A DNA stretch of 64,000 nucleotides from Agromyces mediolanus. Lineage in GTDB: Bacteria; Actinomycetota; Actinomycetes; Actinomycetales; Microbacteriaceae. The notes under the pieces were generated by a model, which saw only the letters and a program-made list of their open reading frames with translations, was not told where the DNA came from and did not search any database. Below are positions 1 through 8,710 of this stretch, one piece after another. Where the stretch lies: positions 1 through 64,000 of the forward strand of contig NZ_JAMBNX010000007.1 in the NCBI RefSeq assembly GCF_023715325.1, written 5' to 3'. Both the position numbers and the translations under genes were made by a program. The first letter of the stretch is position 1, and every line of letters begins with the position of its first letter.

Positions 1-59
1 CTCGCCCCCCGTCCCCCGCGCCCCCCTCTCCCCGCGCCCCCTTCCCCCGCGTCTCCCCG

Positions 60-81
60 CCGAGGGGGTCGAATCCCGACA
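60..81. repeat. Left copy of 22-bp inverted repeat flanking the AbiEi-like/DUF559 gene
   Basis: This 22-mer (core GGGGGTCGAATCCCGAC) is the exact reverse complement of positions 1263-1284. It sits just downstream of the stop of the gene at 101-1099. Positions 1-59 are a C-rich low-complexity tract with no gene. The repeat contains its own short stem (GTCG...CGAC). Confidence 0.8.
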
Positions 82-100
82 TCCGCATCGCCGTTTCCAC

Positions 101-1099
101 TCATCGCGGTCGGGATCCGACCCCGTCGGCGCGCACGATGGGCAGACCGGCCTCCAACAGGCACCGCCGGAGCCGGTCCGGCGACCACGCCGTGCGCCAG
201 TCCCATCGAACCTCCCTGCGGCCCCACCGCCGCGTGATCCGTTCCGCTCGCTTCTTCTCGGCCAGGATGACCCGCTCGATCGGCCGTCCCGCGCGCATTC
301 GGGCATCCAGGTACTTCGCATCCCCGTCGAACTCGCCGAAGAGGCCGAACTCGGGCCAGTCGAAGTCCACTCGGTCGAATCCGCCCGAATCACGAGGGAA
401 CTCGACCTGCAGCCTCGGGGGAGGGAACCCCAGTTCGTGCATCCGGGCTCGGCTCAGCGACTCGCCAGGTGATTCCGACCGCCCGTCGGCGAATGCCACG
501 GCCCGCCGCGCGCCTCGCACTCCCCGCGCGCTCCCGACGCGATCGAGCCGATGCAGCAGCGCGCCCCGGCCGGCCCCGCGCGCGACCACCCGGTCGTCGT
601 TCCACAGGAACGTCGAGACCCCCGCATCGAGCGCGACCACCGCTCCCACGAAGTCTCGCGTTCTCGCGATATCGATGAGCGTCTGCCCCAGCCCAGTGAC
701 GAGGAAGCCATCGATCTCGACGACCTCGTCCGGATCGAACCGAGTACGACGCCAGACGACGCCGTTGCGCGAGCGGGGCGTCGTGCCGCGGGCGTCGGCC
801 AGCTCGACGGCTTCTGGCCAGCGGCCGAGCCGGGGCAGCCCCCAGAGCAGTGCCGCCGACTCGTGGGAGAGGACTGCGCGATCGCGCCGGGTTCCGACGA
901 CGGCTGCGGTTCGCAGGATCGCCCGGCGGCGATCGGATGCCTCTGCCCAGGCCGTTCGCGCGCCGAACACTCCGGGTCTGATCCGGTGGATGCGGCCGTC
1001 CGAGGCATCCCGCTCCAGCGTTCTCGAAGAGGTGGTGCCGGCGTCGGCGTGGCGGGAGAACAGCAGCTCGTCGGGTTCCCGGGGTTCGAATGCGAGCAT
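101..1099 (-). CDS. AbiEi-like N-terminal / DUF559-like C-terminal domain protein
   Basis: The 332-residue protein has an N-terminal part resembling AbiEi-type antitoxin regions: a winged-helix-like segment around RIHRIRPGVFGAR, then the motif SHESAALLWGLP near residue 90. The C-terminal part (about 225-320) resembles the DUF559/Vsr-like endonuclease fold, with an acidic pattern FDRVDFDWPEFGLFGEFDGD followed by K. Such fusions are common in high-GC actinobacteria and their function is not established; a nuclease or toxin-antitoxin role is inference only. I chose ATG 1099 because the frame stays open upstream to 1450 but becomes Arg/Ser/Pro-rich low complexity there. No good ribosome binding site is visible. 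The gene is bracketed by a perfect 22-bp inverted repeat, so it may be a small cassette. Confidence 0.75.
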   Translation of the reverse strand: MLAFEPREPDELLFSRHADAGTTSSRTLERDASDGRIHRIRPGVFGARTAWAEASDRRRAILRTAAVVGTRRDRAVLSHESAALLWGLPRLGRWPEAVELADARGTTPRSRNGVVWRRTRFDPDEVVEIDGFLVTGLGQTLIDIARTRDFVGAVVALDAGVSTFLWNDDRVVARGAGRGALLHRLDRVGSARGVRGARRAVAFADGRSESPGESLSRARMHELGFPPPRLQVEFPRDSGGFDRVDFDWPEFGLFGEFDGDAKYLDARMRAGRPIERVILAEKKRAERITRRWGRREVRWDWRTAWSPDRLRRCLLEAGLPIVRADGVGSRPR

Positions 1100-1262
1100 C
1101 CGTTGACGATCGCAGTCGGATTCGGCGCGGAAGCCCTGGGCACCGACCTCTGTGGATACCGCGCCGTCGACGGCCCCTGTGGAGGCCTCCCGCTTCCCTC
1201 CTCCCGCCTCCCCTCCGTGGGGGTCGTATTCCGACCGCCACGTGAGCACTGCGCGGCCGAAT

Positions 1263-1284
1263 TGTCGGGATTCGACCCCCTCGG
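1263..1284. repeat. Right copy of 22-bp inverted repeat
   Basis: Perfect reverse complement of positions 60-81. A related, imperfect copy in the other orientation lies at about 1216-1235 (17 of 20 matches). The element therefore looks like a small intergenic palindromic repeat. Confidence 0.8.
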
Positions 1285-1392
1285 AGCGAGGTGAGCGGAG
1301 CGCGGTGAGCGCGGGGAGCGCGGGAGCGCGGGGAGCGCGGGAGCGCGGAGCGCGGGAGCGCGGAGCTCGGGAGCGCGGTGAGCGCGGGAGCG
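1285..1392. repeat. GGAGCGCGG-type low-complexity tandem repeat
   Basis: The stretch between the inverted repeat and the end of cca is built of irregular copies of GGAGCGCGG / TGAGCGCGG. It is open in several frames only because of its composition, so no gene is called. The rest of the interval 1100-1400 holds the inverted-repeat elements and nothing else I recognise. Confidence 0.7.
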
Positions 1393-1400
1393 CGGCGGGC

Positions 1401-2837
1401 TCAGGCCTCGCGGGCGCTCCACCAGGCGAGCAGGCGCTCGCGCGCAGCATCCTCGCCGATCGGGCCCTCGTCGAGCCGCAGCTCCAGCAGGAAGCGGTAG
1501 GCCTCGCCGACCTCGCGGCCGGGGCCGATGCCGAGCGCCGCCATGATCTGCTCGCCGTCGAGCTCGGGGCGCACCGCGGCGAGCTCCTCCTGCTCGGCGA
1601 GCTCGGCGATGCGCTGCTCGAGGTCGTCGTAGGCGAAGGCGAGCATGTCGGCCTTGCGCTTGTTCCGCGTCGTCACGTCCGCGCGGGAGAGGATGTGCAG
1701 CCGTTCGAGCTGCTCCGGCGTGCCGGCGTCGCGCACGTAGCGGCGCACCGCCGAGTCGCTCCACGCCCCGTCGGTGTACCCGAAGAAGCGCAGGTGCAGC
1801 TCGATCAGCCGCGCCACGGCCGCGATCGTGTCGTTGTCGTAGCGCAGCTCCCGCAACCGCTTCTTCGCGAGCTTCGCGCCGACGACGTCGTGGTGGTAGA
1901 AGCTGACCGCGCCGCCGGGCTCGAGGCGTCGGGTCGCCGGCTTCCCGATGTCGTGCAGGAGCGCCGCGAGGCGGACGACGAGGTCGGGGGAGTCGAGCGT
2001 GCCCCGCGCGCGCTCGTAGTCGATCGCCTGGTCGAGCACCTTCAGGCTGTGCTCGTAGACGTCCTTGTGCCGGTGGTGCTCGTCGCGTTCGAGACGCAGC
2101 GCGGGCAGCTCCGGCAGCACGCGCTGCGCGAGCCCCGAGTCCACGAGGATGCGGAGGCCCGGCACGGGGCGATCGGCGAGCAGCAGCTTCGAGAGTTCCT
2201 CGCGCACCCGCTCGGCCGAGATCCGGTCGATCGCGGGGGCGAGCTCCTCGAGGGCGGCGAGCGTCGACTCCTCCACCTCGAAGCCGAGCTGCGCGGCGAA
2301 GCGAGCCGCCCGCATCATGCGCAAGGGGTCGTCGCCGAAGGAGGTCTGCGGGGCGGAGGGCGTGCGGAGCACGCCGGCGAGCAGGTCCTCGACGCCACCG
2401 GAGGGATCGACGAGCTCGATCCTCGGCAGCCGCAGGGCGAGGGAGTTCACCGTGAAGTCACGACGCACGAGGTCGCCCTCGAGCGAGTCGCCGAAGACGA
2501 CCTCGGGCTTGCGCGACTGCCCGTCGTAACTGTCGGCGCGGTACGTGGTGATCTCGACCGTCTCGCCGGCGACGCGAGCGCCGATCGTGCCGAAGTCGCG
2601 GCCGATGTCCCAGTGCGCGTCGGAGATCGGCTTCACGATCTCGAGGATCTGCTCGGGCGTCGCATCGGTCGTGAAGTCGAGGTCGTGCACCGGTCGGCCG
2701 AGGAACGCGTCACGCACCGGCCCGCCGACGAGGGCGAGCTCGTGGCCCGCGCGGTCGAACGCGGCGGAGAGGGTCGACACGGTCGTCGACGCGGCCAGTT
2801 CGCCGAGTCGATCGAGGGCCTCGGCCACGCTCTGCAT
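1401..2837 (-). CDS. cca: CCA tRNA nucleotidyltransferase / poly(A) polymerase family with HD domain
   Basis: Adds or repairs the 3' CCA of tRNAs in the cytoplasm. The N-terminal nucleotidyltransferase head shows GGPVRDAFLGR followed by the metal-binding DLDFTTDA. The neck region has RDFTVNSLALRL and RMMRAARFAAQLGF, and the C-terminal half carries an HD domain (LLHDIGKP). The length of 478 residues fits actinobacterial PcnA/Cca proteins. Starts at GTG 2858 or ATG 2846 are possible. I prefer ATG 2837 because TACGAT lies exactly 7 nt upstream, the spacing seen for other leaderless genes here. It is divergent from the DUF6049 gene, as at the Mycobacterium pcnA-Rv3909 locus. Confidence 0.93.
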   Translation of the reverse strand: MQSVAEALDRLGELAASTTVSTLSAAFDRAGHELALVGGPVRDAFLGRPVHDLDFTTDATPEQILEIVKPISDAHWDIGRDFGTIGARVAGETVEITTYRADSYDGQSRKPEVVFGDSLEGDLVRRDFTVNSLALRLPRIELVDPSGGVEDLLAGVLRTPSAPQTSFGDDPLRMMRAARFAAQLGFEVEESTLAALEELAPAIDRISAERVREELSKLLLADRPVPGLRILVDSGLAQRVLPELPALRLERDEHHRHKDVYEHSLKVLDQAIDYERARGTLDSPDLVVRLAALLHDIGKPATRRLEPGGAVSFYHHDVVGAKLAKKRLRELRYDNDTIAAVARLIELHLRFFGYTDGAWSDSAVRRYVRDAGTPEQLERLHILSRADVTTRNKRKADMLAFAYDDLEQRIAELAEQEELAAVRPELDGEQIMAALGIGPGREVGEAYRFLLELRLDEGPIGEDAARERLLAWWSAREA

Positions 2838-2841
2838 GCCG

Positions 2842-2937
2842 ACCATCGTACGCAACACGGGCGCCGCGGTGGCGGGAGACGGATGCCCGGAGCCCCCGGC
2901 TCCCGCCCACGTTCCACCCTGCGGTACACCGTAGAAT
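2842..2937. promoter_or_regulatory. Divergent promoter pair for cca and the DUF6049 gene
   Basis: On the minus strand a TACGAT -10-like hexamer is followed by 7 nt and ATG 2837. On the plus strand TAGAAT (2932-2937) is followed by 7 nt and ATG 2945. Neither start has a Shine-Dalgarno sequence, so both transcripts are probably leaderless. No convincing -35 is visible. Confidence 0.5.
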
Positions 2938-2944
2938 CGCGTGC

Positions 2945-5338
2945 ATGGTGGCCGAGTCGAACCCTGCGCGTCGACTCCGCCGACTCGTCAGGCAGGCCAC
3001 CTCGACACCGCGCCGCCGCGCCCTCGTGGCGGGCGTCATCGGCGTCGTCGCTCTCAGCTCGATCGGCGCCGCCGTGCCGCTCGCCGCGGCGGTCCAGTCG
3101 GCGCCGGCCGACCCGTCGACCGCGGTCGGCGCGGTCGAGCGCGAGACGGCGCCGCTCGCAGCGGCCGCGAGCGACCCCGGTGCCGTCTCCCTGCACCTCG
3201 CGCCCGCCGGTGCCTTCGTGCTCGACCCCGCGGCCGCGTCCACGGTCGGCGTCGAGATCGCGAACGGCTCGACCGAGCTCCTCAGCCAGGGCGTGATCCG
3301 GCTGAGCGTCGCCGACGAGACGCCGAACGATGCCGACGCGCTCGACGCCTGGCTCGGCGATGTCGCGGCGACCGCGACCGTGGTGGGCGAGGCACAGGCG
3401 CCGGGCGTCGTCAGCGGCGGCACGAGCCAGGTGCTGGTCAGCATCCCCGCGGGGGCGCTCGATGCATCCGCCCCGGTGACCGGCCTTCGCGCGGAACTCG
3501 TCGTCGACGGCGTCGTGGTGGCGACGAAGGACGCGGCGTTCCCTGCTCCCCGCGCAGCGTCCGCCGGGGCTCCCGGCCTCGCCCTCGCCTACCCGCTCAC
3601 TGTTCCCGACGACACCGGCGGGCTCATCGACGCGGAGCAGCTCGAGGCTTGGACCGCCCCCGACGGTCTGCTCAGCCGCCAGCTGGACGCCGTCGCCGAT
3701 CGCCCGGTCGCGATCGGCGTCGACCCGCGCATCATCGCCTCGGTCCGCGTCCTCGGCGCTCGCGCACCCGAGTCGGCGACGGCCTGGCTCGACCGTCTCG
3801 GCGCCGTCGACAATGTCGTGTTCCCGCTCGCCTACGCCGACGCCGACGTCGCCGTGCAGTCCCAGCTCGGCCTGCCCGGCCGGCTGAAGCCCGAGTCGTT
3901 CGCCGACGTGCTCGACCCCGCCGACTTCCTGAACGGCATGCCGGGGGTGCCGGCCACACCGCCGACCCAGGCGCCCGTGTCCGGCCCGGCCAGCCTCGAC
4001 GGCCGCGCACTGACCCAGGAGTCCACGCCGACGCCCACCCCCGGTGATGTCGACGGCGACGGCACCGTCGACGAGGTGCCCACCACCGAGCAGCTCCTGT
4101 CGTGGCCGTACACCCGCGCGGACATCGCGTGGCCGGCGGACGACACGGTCGCCGCCGGCGACCTCGCCTGGCTCGCCGCGGGCGGCCTCACCACGAGTCT
4201 CCTCTCGCCCGGCAACGTCGAGCCGCCGGCCCCCGAGGTCGACGAGGACGGCGAGGAGGTGCCCGCATCGCCGGTGCCGGGCAACGCCGCGAGCTCGATC
4301 GACGGCGGCACCGCCGTCGTGGCCGACGCGCGACTGACGGCGGCGCTCCGTGCCGCTGCGGCGTCGACCAGCGACGCGGAGTGGCGCGAGGCGATGGGCC
4401 GGCTGGCGGCCGAGCTCGCGGCCTACGCCGAACAGGATGCCTCGGCGAGCTCGCTGCTCGCGAGCTTCGCCCGGCTCGGCGGGAGCAACGCCGACCGGGT
4501 GGAGGCGACGATCCAGGCGCTCGCGACGGTCGCGTGGGCGCGACCGGCCAGCCTGTCCGATGCGATCGGCGCTCCGCCCGTCGCACGGACCCTGGCGAGC
4601 TCGCCCGAGCCCGACGAACGTCGTGCAACCGTACAGCGCCTGATCGACTCGGAGGCGCAGACCGTGTCGTTCGCGACCGCGCTGAACGATCCCGGTCAGC
4701 TGACCGATCCCACCCGTCGCGATCTGCTCGCCCTCCTCGATGCCGGCTGGACGCGCACGCCCAACGACTGGCAGTCCGCGGCGAACGACTGGCTCACGGC
4801 GCAGGTGCAGACCCGCGCAGGCATCTCGGTCGTCCCGTCGAGCACCATCAACGTCATCTCCCGCGAGTCGGGCGTTCCCGCCACGGTGGAGAACACCCTG
4901 CCGTACGCGGTCACGCTCGAGGTCGATGTCGCCCCCTCCAACGGACGGCTGATCGTCGAGGGCCGGCAGACGGTGACCGTCGAGCCGGAGTCCCGCGCCA
5001 GCGTCGTCGTCCCCGTCGCCGCGGGGGTCGGCAGCGGCGAGGTCATGCTGACGGTCTCGCTCTTCTCCGACGAAGGCGTCGAGATCGGCTCCCCGACCTA
5101 CCTCTCCGCCAACGTGCAGGCCGACTGGGAGGGTGTCGGCGCAGCCGTGCTCGCCACGATCGTCGTGCTGTTCTTCGGGATCGGCATCTGGCGGAACATC
5201 CGCCGCCGCCGCAAGGCCCGCGCGGCCGAGGCATCCGAAGCCGAAGCCGAAGCCGACCCGGAAGCCGAAGCCGAAGCCGAAGCCGACCCGGAGCCCGGCG
5301 CCGCGTCGCAGAAGGACGAGGACCCACGCGATGAGTGA
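2945..5338 (+). CDS. DUF6049 family membrane-anchored protein
   Basis: The 797-residue protein is the positional counterpart of mycobacterial Rv3909 between pcnA and murJ. An N-terminal hydrophobic segment (about residues 24-48) looks like a signal peptide or anchor. The large middle part is predicted extracytoplasmic. A single C-terminal membrane span around residues 735-757 is followed by the basic stretch RNIRRRRKAR and a charged tail. The tail consists of in-frame repeats of EAEAEADP encoded by a GCCGAA minisatellite (about 5233-5296). The function is not known; its place next to the lipid II flippase suggests an envelope role. It overlaps murJ by 8 bp, indicating translational coupling. 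Confidence 0.85.
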   Translation: MVAESNPARRLRRLVRQATSTPRRRALVAGVIGVVALSSIGAAVPLAAAVQSAPADPSTAVGAVERETAPLAAAASDPGAVSLHLAPAGAFVLDPAAASTVGVEIANGSTELLSQGVIRLSVADETPNDADALDAWLGDVAATATVVGEAQAPGVVSGGTSQVLVSIPAGALDASAPVTGLRAELVVDGVVVATKDAAFPAPRAASAGAPGLALAYPLTVPDDTGGLIDAEQLEAWTAPDGLLSRQLDAVADRPVAIGVDPRIIASVRVLGARAPESATAWLDRLGAVDNVVFPLAYADADVAVQSQLGLPGRLKPESFADVLDPADFLNGMPGVPATPPTQAPVSGPASLDGRALTQESTPTPTPGDVDGDGTVDEVPTTEQLLSWPYTRADIAWPADDTVAAGDLAWLAAGGLTTSLLSPGNVEPPAPEVDEDGEEVPASPVPGNAASSIDGGTAVVADARLTAALRAAAASTSDAEWREAMGRLAAELAAYAEQDASASSLLASFARLGGSNADRVEATIQALATVAWARPASLSDAIGAPPVARTLASSPEPDERRATVQRLIDSEAQTVSFATALNDPGQLTDPTRRDLLALLDAGWTRTPNDWQSAANDWLTAQVQTRAGISVVPSSTINVISRESGVPATVENTLPYAVTLEVDVAPSNGRLIVEGRQTVTVEPESRASVVVPVAAGVGSGEVMLTVSLFSDEGVEIGSPTYLSANVQADWEGVGAAVLATIVVLFFGIGIWRNIRRRRKARAAEASEAEAEADPEAEAEAEADPEPGAASQKDEDPRDE

Positions 5339-6956
5339 CGACCGCATCGGCCGCGCGAGCCTCTTCCTCGCCTCCGGCACGGTGGTGTCTCGGATCCTCG
5401 GGTTCGTGAAGGCCGCGGTGCTCGTGAGCGCGATCGGCATCACCGGGGCGAGCGCCGATGCGTTCGCCGTCGCGAACCAGCTGCCGAACACGGTGTACGT
5501 CGTCGTCGCCGGCGGGGTGCTCAGTGCGGTGCTCGTGCCGCAGATCGTGCGCGCCGGACTGCACGCCGACGGCGGCCGCGCCTACATCAACCGGCTGCTC
5601 ACGCTGGCCCTCGTCATCCTCGTCGGCATCACGCTCCTCGCCACCCTCGCGGCGCCGCTGCTCACCCTGCTCTACGGCATCAAGCTCGACCAGTCGACCC
5701 GCGATCTCGCAACGCTCTTCGCCTACTGGTGCTTGCCGCAGATCTTCTTCTACGGGCTGTACACCCTGCTCGGCGAGGTGCTGAACGCACGCCGCAGCTT
5801 CGGACCGTTCACGTGGGTGCCGGTGCTCAACAACGTGGTCGCGATCGCCGGCCTCGTGATCTTCATGGCCGTCTGGGGGAGTGACCCCGACGGCCTCCGC
5901 GACGCCGGCAGCTGGGACCCGGCGATGATCGCGGTGCTGGCCGGTTCGGCCTCGCTCGGCATCGCGGTGCAGGCCGTGGTGCTGTTCTGGTTCTGGCGGC
6001 GCATCGGACTCCGCTACCGCCCGGACTTCCGCTGGCGCGGGGTCGGCCTCGGCGACGCCGGCCGGATGGCGAGCTGGACCTTCGGCATGCTGCTGCTCAC
6101 CACCTTCGCGGGACTCGTCGAGACGAACGTCGTCGGCGGGGCGTCCGGGCCGGGCTCGGCGTCCGTCGCGGCGCTCGGCAACGCGTGGCTCCTCTTCATG
6201 CTGCCGCACTCGGTCATCACCGTCTCGATCGCCACCGCGTACTTCACGCGCATGAGCGAGCACGCTTCGATCGGCGACCTCGACCGCGTGCGCGCCGACT
6301 TCTCCAGCGCGACGCGCGGGATCGGCCTCATCATCGTGCTCGCCTCGATCGTGCTCGTGCTCTGCAGCTACCCCTTCGCGACCGCATTCGTGAGCGGCGC
6401 ATCCTTCGATACCAAGCTCGTCTTCGGCAACGTCGTCGTCGCGTACATGATCGGCCTGCTGCCGTTCAGCATGCTCTTCATCGTGCAGCGCACCTTCTAC
6501 GCGCTCGGCGACACGAAGACGCCGTTCTTCTTCACCCTCTTCCAGGTCGTGCTGTTCTCGGGCGGCGCACTGCTGCTGCTGAACGTGCTCCCCGAGTTCA
6601 TCGCCATCGGCATCGCCCTGCTCACCTCGCTCGCCTGCGTGGCCCAGGTGACCCTCGCGACGATCCTGCTGCGCCGACGGCTCGGCGGCATCGACGGCTG
6701 GCACATCACCTCGAGTTTCGTGCGGTACACGATCGGTGCGGTGCCCGCCGTGATCGTCGGCTTCGTCGCGCTCGTGCTGCTCGGCGGCATCTCGGAAGAC
6801 GGCTTCGCGATGTCGGGGCTCGTGCCTGCGATCGTCTCGATGGCGCTCATCGGCATCGTCATGTCGCTCGCGTACCTCGGCACGCTCTGGCTCATCCGCA
6901 CCCCGGAGCTCCGCGGCTTCGCAGAGCCGGTGCTCCGGCGCCTCCGCCGAGGCTGA
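5331..6956 (+). CDS. murJ: Lipid II flippase MurJ (MviN)
   Basis: A 541-residue polytopic membrane protein with the MurJ/MviN N-terminus (RASLFLASGTVVSRILGFVK) and about 14 hydrophobic spans. It moves the undecaprenyl-linked peptidoglycan precursor across the membrane for wall synthesis. The frame is open upstream to 5133, but ATG 5331 matches the family N-terminus, overlaps the previous stop, and has a GAGGA element upstream. The protein lacks the long C-terminal pseudokinase and extracellular domains of the mycobacterial homologue, ending shortly after the last span. No sigM follows, unlike in Mycobacterium. Confidence 0.95.
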   Translation: MSDDRIGRASLFLASGTVVSRILGFVKAAVLVSAIGITGASADAFAVANQLPNTVYVVVAGGVLSAVLVPQIVRAGLHADGGRAYINRLLTLALVILVGITLLATLAAPLLTLLYGIKLDQSTRDLATLFAYWCLPQIFFYGLYTLLGEVLNARRSFGPFTWVPVLNNVVAIAGLVIFMAVWGSDPDGLRDAGSWDPAMIAVLAGSASLGIAVQAVVLFWFWRRIGLRYRPDFRWRGVGLGDAGRMASWTFGMLLLTTFAGLVETNVVGGASGPGSASVAALGNAWLLFMLPHSVITVSIATAYFTRMSEHASIGDLDRVRADFSSATRGIGLIIVLASIVLVLCSYPFATAFVSGASFDTKLVFGNVVVAYMIGLLPFSMLFIVQRTFYALGDTKTPFFFTLFQVVLFSGGALLLLNVLPEFIAIGIALLTSLACVAQVTLATILLRRRLGGIDGWHITSSFVRYTIGAVPAVIVGFVALVLLGGISEDGFAMSGLVPAIVSMALIGIVMSLAYLGTLWLIRTPELRGFAEPVLRRLRRG

Positions 6957-7008
6957 GCACCCGCTGCATCCGCCGCTCGTCGCCTCCTCGGGCGGAATAC
7001 CCGCCGCC

Positions 7009-7052
7009 TAGACTGTGTTGACCACGTCGTGACATCCGATTTCCGTCGGATG
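7009..7052 (+). promoter_or_regulatory. Probable trxB promoter and leader hairpin
   Basis: TAGACT at 7009-7014 looks like a -10 box. A perfect 7-bp stem (CATCCGA ... TCGGATG, 7033-7052, 6-nt loop) follows in the presumed leader. It has no T-tract, so a terminator is unlikely. Confidence 0.35.
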
Positions 7053-7086
7053 CCGCTTTCACCGACAGCACTCGAGGGAGCGCCCC

Positions 7087-8061
7087 TTGCGCGACATCAT
7101 CATCATCGGGTCCGGCCCGGCCGGATTCACCGCCGCCATCTACGCCGCGCGCGCCGAGCTCAAACCGCTGCTCATCGCGAGCTCCGTCGAGATCGGCGGC
7201 GAGCTCATGAACACCACCGAGGTCGAGAACTTCCCGGGCTTCCCCGAGGCGGTCATGGGCCCCGACCTCATGACCAAGATGCAGGAGCAGGCCGAGAAGT
7301 TCGGCACCGAGATCGTCTATGACGACGTCGTGGAGCTCGAGCTCGACGGTCCGGTCAAGCGCGTGAAGCTCGGCAACGGCGGCGTCGAAGAGGCGCGCGC
7401 CATCGTCTACGCCACGGGTTCGGCCTACCGCAAGCTCGGCCTGCCCGAGGAGGCGACCCTGTCGGGTCACGGGCTGTCGTGGTGCGCGACGTGCGACGGC
7501 TTCTTCTTCCGCCAGAAGACCATCGCGGTGGTCGGCGGCGGCGACTCGGCGATGGAGGAGGCGACCTTCCTCACCCGCTTCGCCGACAAGGTCTACGTGA
7601 TCCACCGCCGCGACTCGCTCAAGGCGTCGAAGATCATGCAGCAGCGTGCCTTCGACAACGAGAAGATCGAGTTCATCTGGAACGCCGAGATCGCCGCGAT
7701 CCACGGTACCGATGCGGTCTCGGGCGTGAGCCTGCGCGACACGGTCACCGGCGAGGTGCGCGCGCTCGACCTCGACGGGCTCTTCGTCGCGATCGGCAAC
7801 GACCCGCGCACGCACCTGGTGCACGGCAAGCTCGATCTGACCGCCGAGGGCACGATCGCGGTCGACGGCCGCTCCTCGCGCACCTCGGTGCCGGGCGTGT
7901 TCGCCGCCGGCGACGTCATCGACCCGCACTACCGGCAGGCCGTCACGGCCGCCGGCTCGGGCACCGTCGCGGCGCTCGACGCCGAGCACTACCTCGCGGC
8001 ACTCGACGACGCGGCCGAGGAGCCTGCCCCAGTGGCCGAGCTCGCGACCGTCGCCGAGTAG
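7087..8061 (+). CDS. trxB: Thioredoxin-disulfide reductase
   Basis: A 324-residue FAD/NADPH flavoprotein that reduces thioredoxin. The FAD-binding GSGPAGFTAA motif lies near residue 8. The redox-active CATC (Cys133/Cys136) follows LSW, an NADPH-binding GGGDSAMEEA comes later, and the C-terminal FAD motif is GVFAAGDVIDPHYRQ. The start is a TTG codon with GAGGGAG about 6 nt upstream; this is the only start that preserves the first beta strand. The trxA gene follows 70 bp downstream, so both are probably expressed together. Confidence 0.96.
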   Translation: MRDIIIIGSGPAGFTAAIYAARAELKPLLIASSVEIGGELMNTTEVENFPGFPEAVMGPDLMTKMQEQAEKFGTEIVYDDVVELELDGPVKRVKLGNGGVEEARAIVYATGSAYRKLGLPEEATLSGHGLSWCATCDGFFFRQKTIAVVGGGDSAMEEATFLTRFADKVYVIHRRDSLKASKIMQQRAFDNEKIEFIWNAEIAAIHGTDAVSGVSLRDTVTGEVRALDLDGLFVAIGNDPRTHLVHGKLDLTAEGTIAVDGRSSRTSVPGVFAAGDVIDPHYRQAVTAAGSGTVAALDAEHYLAALDDAAEEPAPVAELATVAE

Positions 8062-8131
8062 CGACACCAGTTCATCCGGTTTCGCGTCGTTCGACGTGAT
8101 CACCAGGCGTTTCACCGAAGGAGAGAAAGCA

Positions 8132-8455
8132 ATGTCCGCACGTGCAGTGACCGAGGCCACCTTCCAGGCCGAGGTGCTCGAGAATGAGAAGCCCGTCATC
8201 GTCGACTTCTGGGCCGAGTGGTGCGGCCCGTGCCGCGCGGTCAGCCCGATCCTCGACCAGATCGCGACCGAGCACGCCGACAAGATCGACATCGTGAAGC
8301 TCAACGTCGACGAGAACCCGCAGCTCGCCATGAAGTACCAGATCACCGCCATCCCGGCGTTCAAGGTCTTCAAGCAGGGCGAGGTCGTGCAGAGCTTCGT
8401 CGGCGCCAAGCCGAAGCCGGCCCTCGAGGCCGATCTCGCCGCCTACCTCCAGTAG
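8132..8455 (+). CDS. trxA: Thioredoxin
   Basis: A 107-residue general protein disulfide reductase with the canonical WCGPC active site at residues 30-34 and the cis-proline segment ITAIPAFKVF. ATG 8132 is preceded by GAAGGAGAG, a strong ribosome binding site, although the frame is open for 12 more codons upstream. It is the partner of the adjacent TrxB, and a strong terminator follows. Confidence 0.97.
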   Translation: MSARAVTEATFQAEVLENEKPVIVDFWAEWCGPCRAVSPILDQIATEHADKIDIVKLNVDENPQLAMKYQITAIPAFKVFKQGEVVQSFVGAKPKPALEADLAAYLQ

Positions 8456-8476
8456 CCGGCATCCTCGAACGACCCA

Positions 8477-8510
8477 AGGACCCGCCCGGCACCCGCCGGG
8501 CGGGTCCTTC
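8477..8510 (+). terminator. Rho-independent-type terminator after trxA
   Basis: A 14-bp perfect stem (AGGACCCGCCCGGC at 8477-8490, complement 8495-8508) with a 4-nt loop follows the trxA stop. The T-tract is short, as is usual in high-GC actinobacteria. Confidence 0.8.
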
Positions 8511-8538
8511 GCGTTCCCCCTCGCCCCCCGCCTCACAC

Positions 8539-8625
8539 AACTCAGGAACAAGTGGCGGTTATGCCTGACGAGGATTCGCGGCATCCGCGAGATTCCGGGC
8601 CCCGCGGCCGATGCCTTCCTGAGTT
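8539..8625. promoter_or_regulatory. 10-bp inverted repeat upstream of the aminotransferase gene
   Basis: AACTCAGGAA (8539-8548) and TTCCTGAGTT (8616-8625) are perfect complements separated by 67 bp. They could be paired operators or the base of a long stem. A TAGCAT -10-like box follows at about 8677-8682. Confidence 0.3.
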
Positions 8626-8710
8626 CTCCGCGGCGAGCGAGCGCGTCACGCGGTCTTCGAGGCCACCCACCGATGACTAGCATGAGAACCCTGAACAGAA
8701 CGGATGGCAC

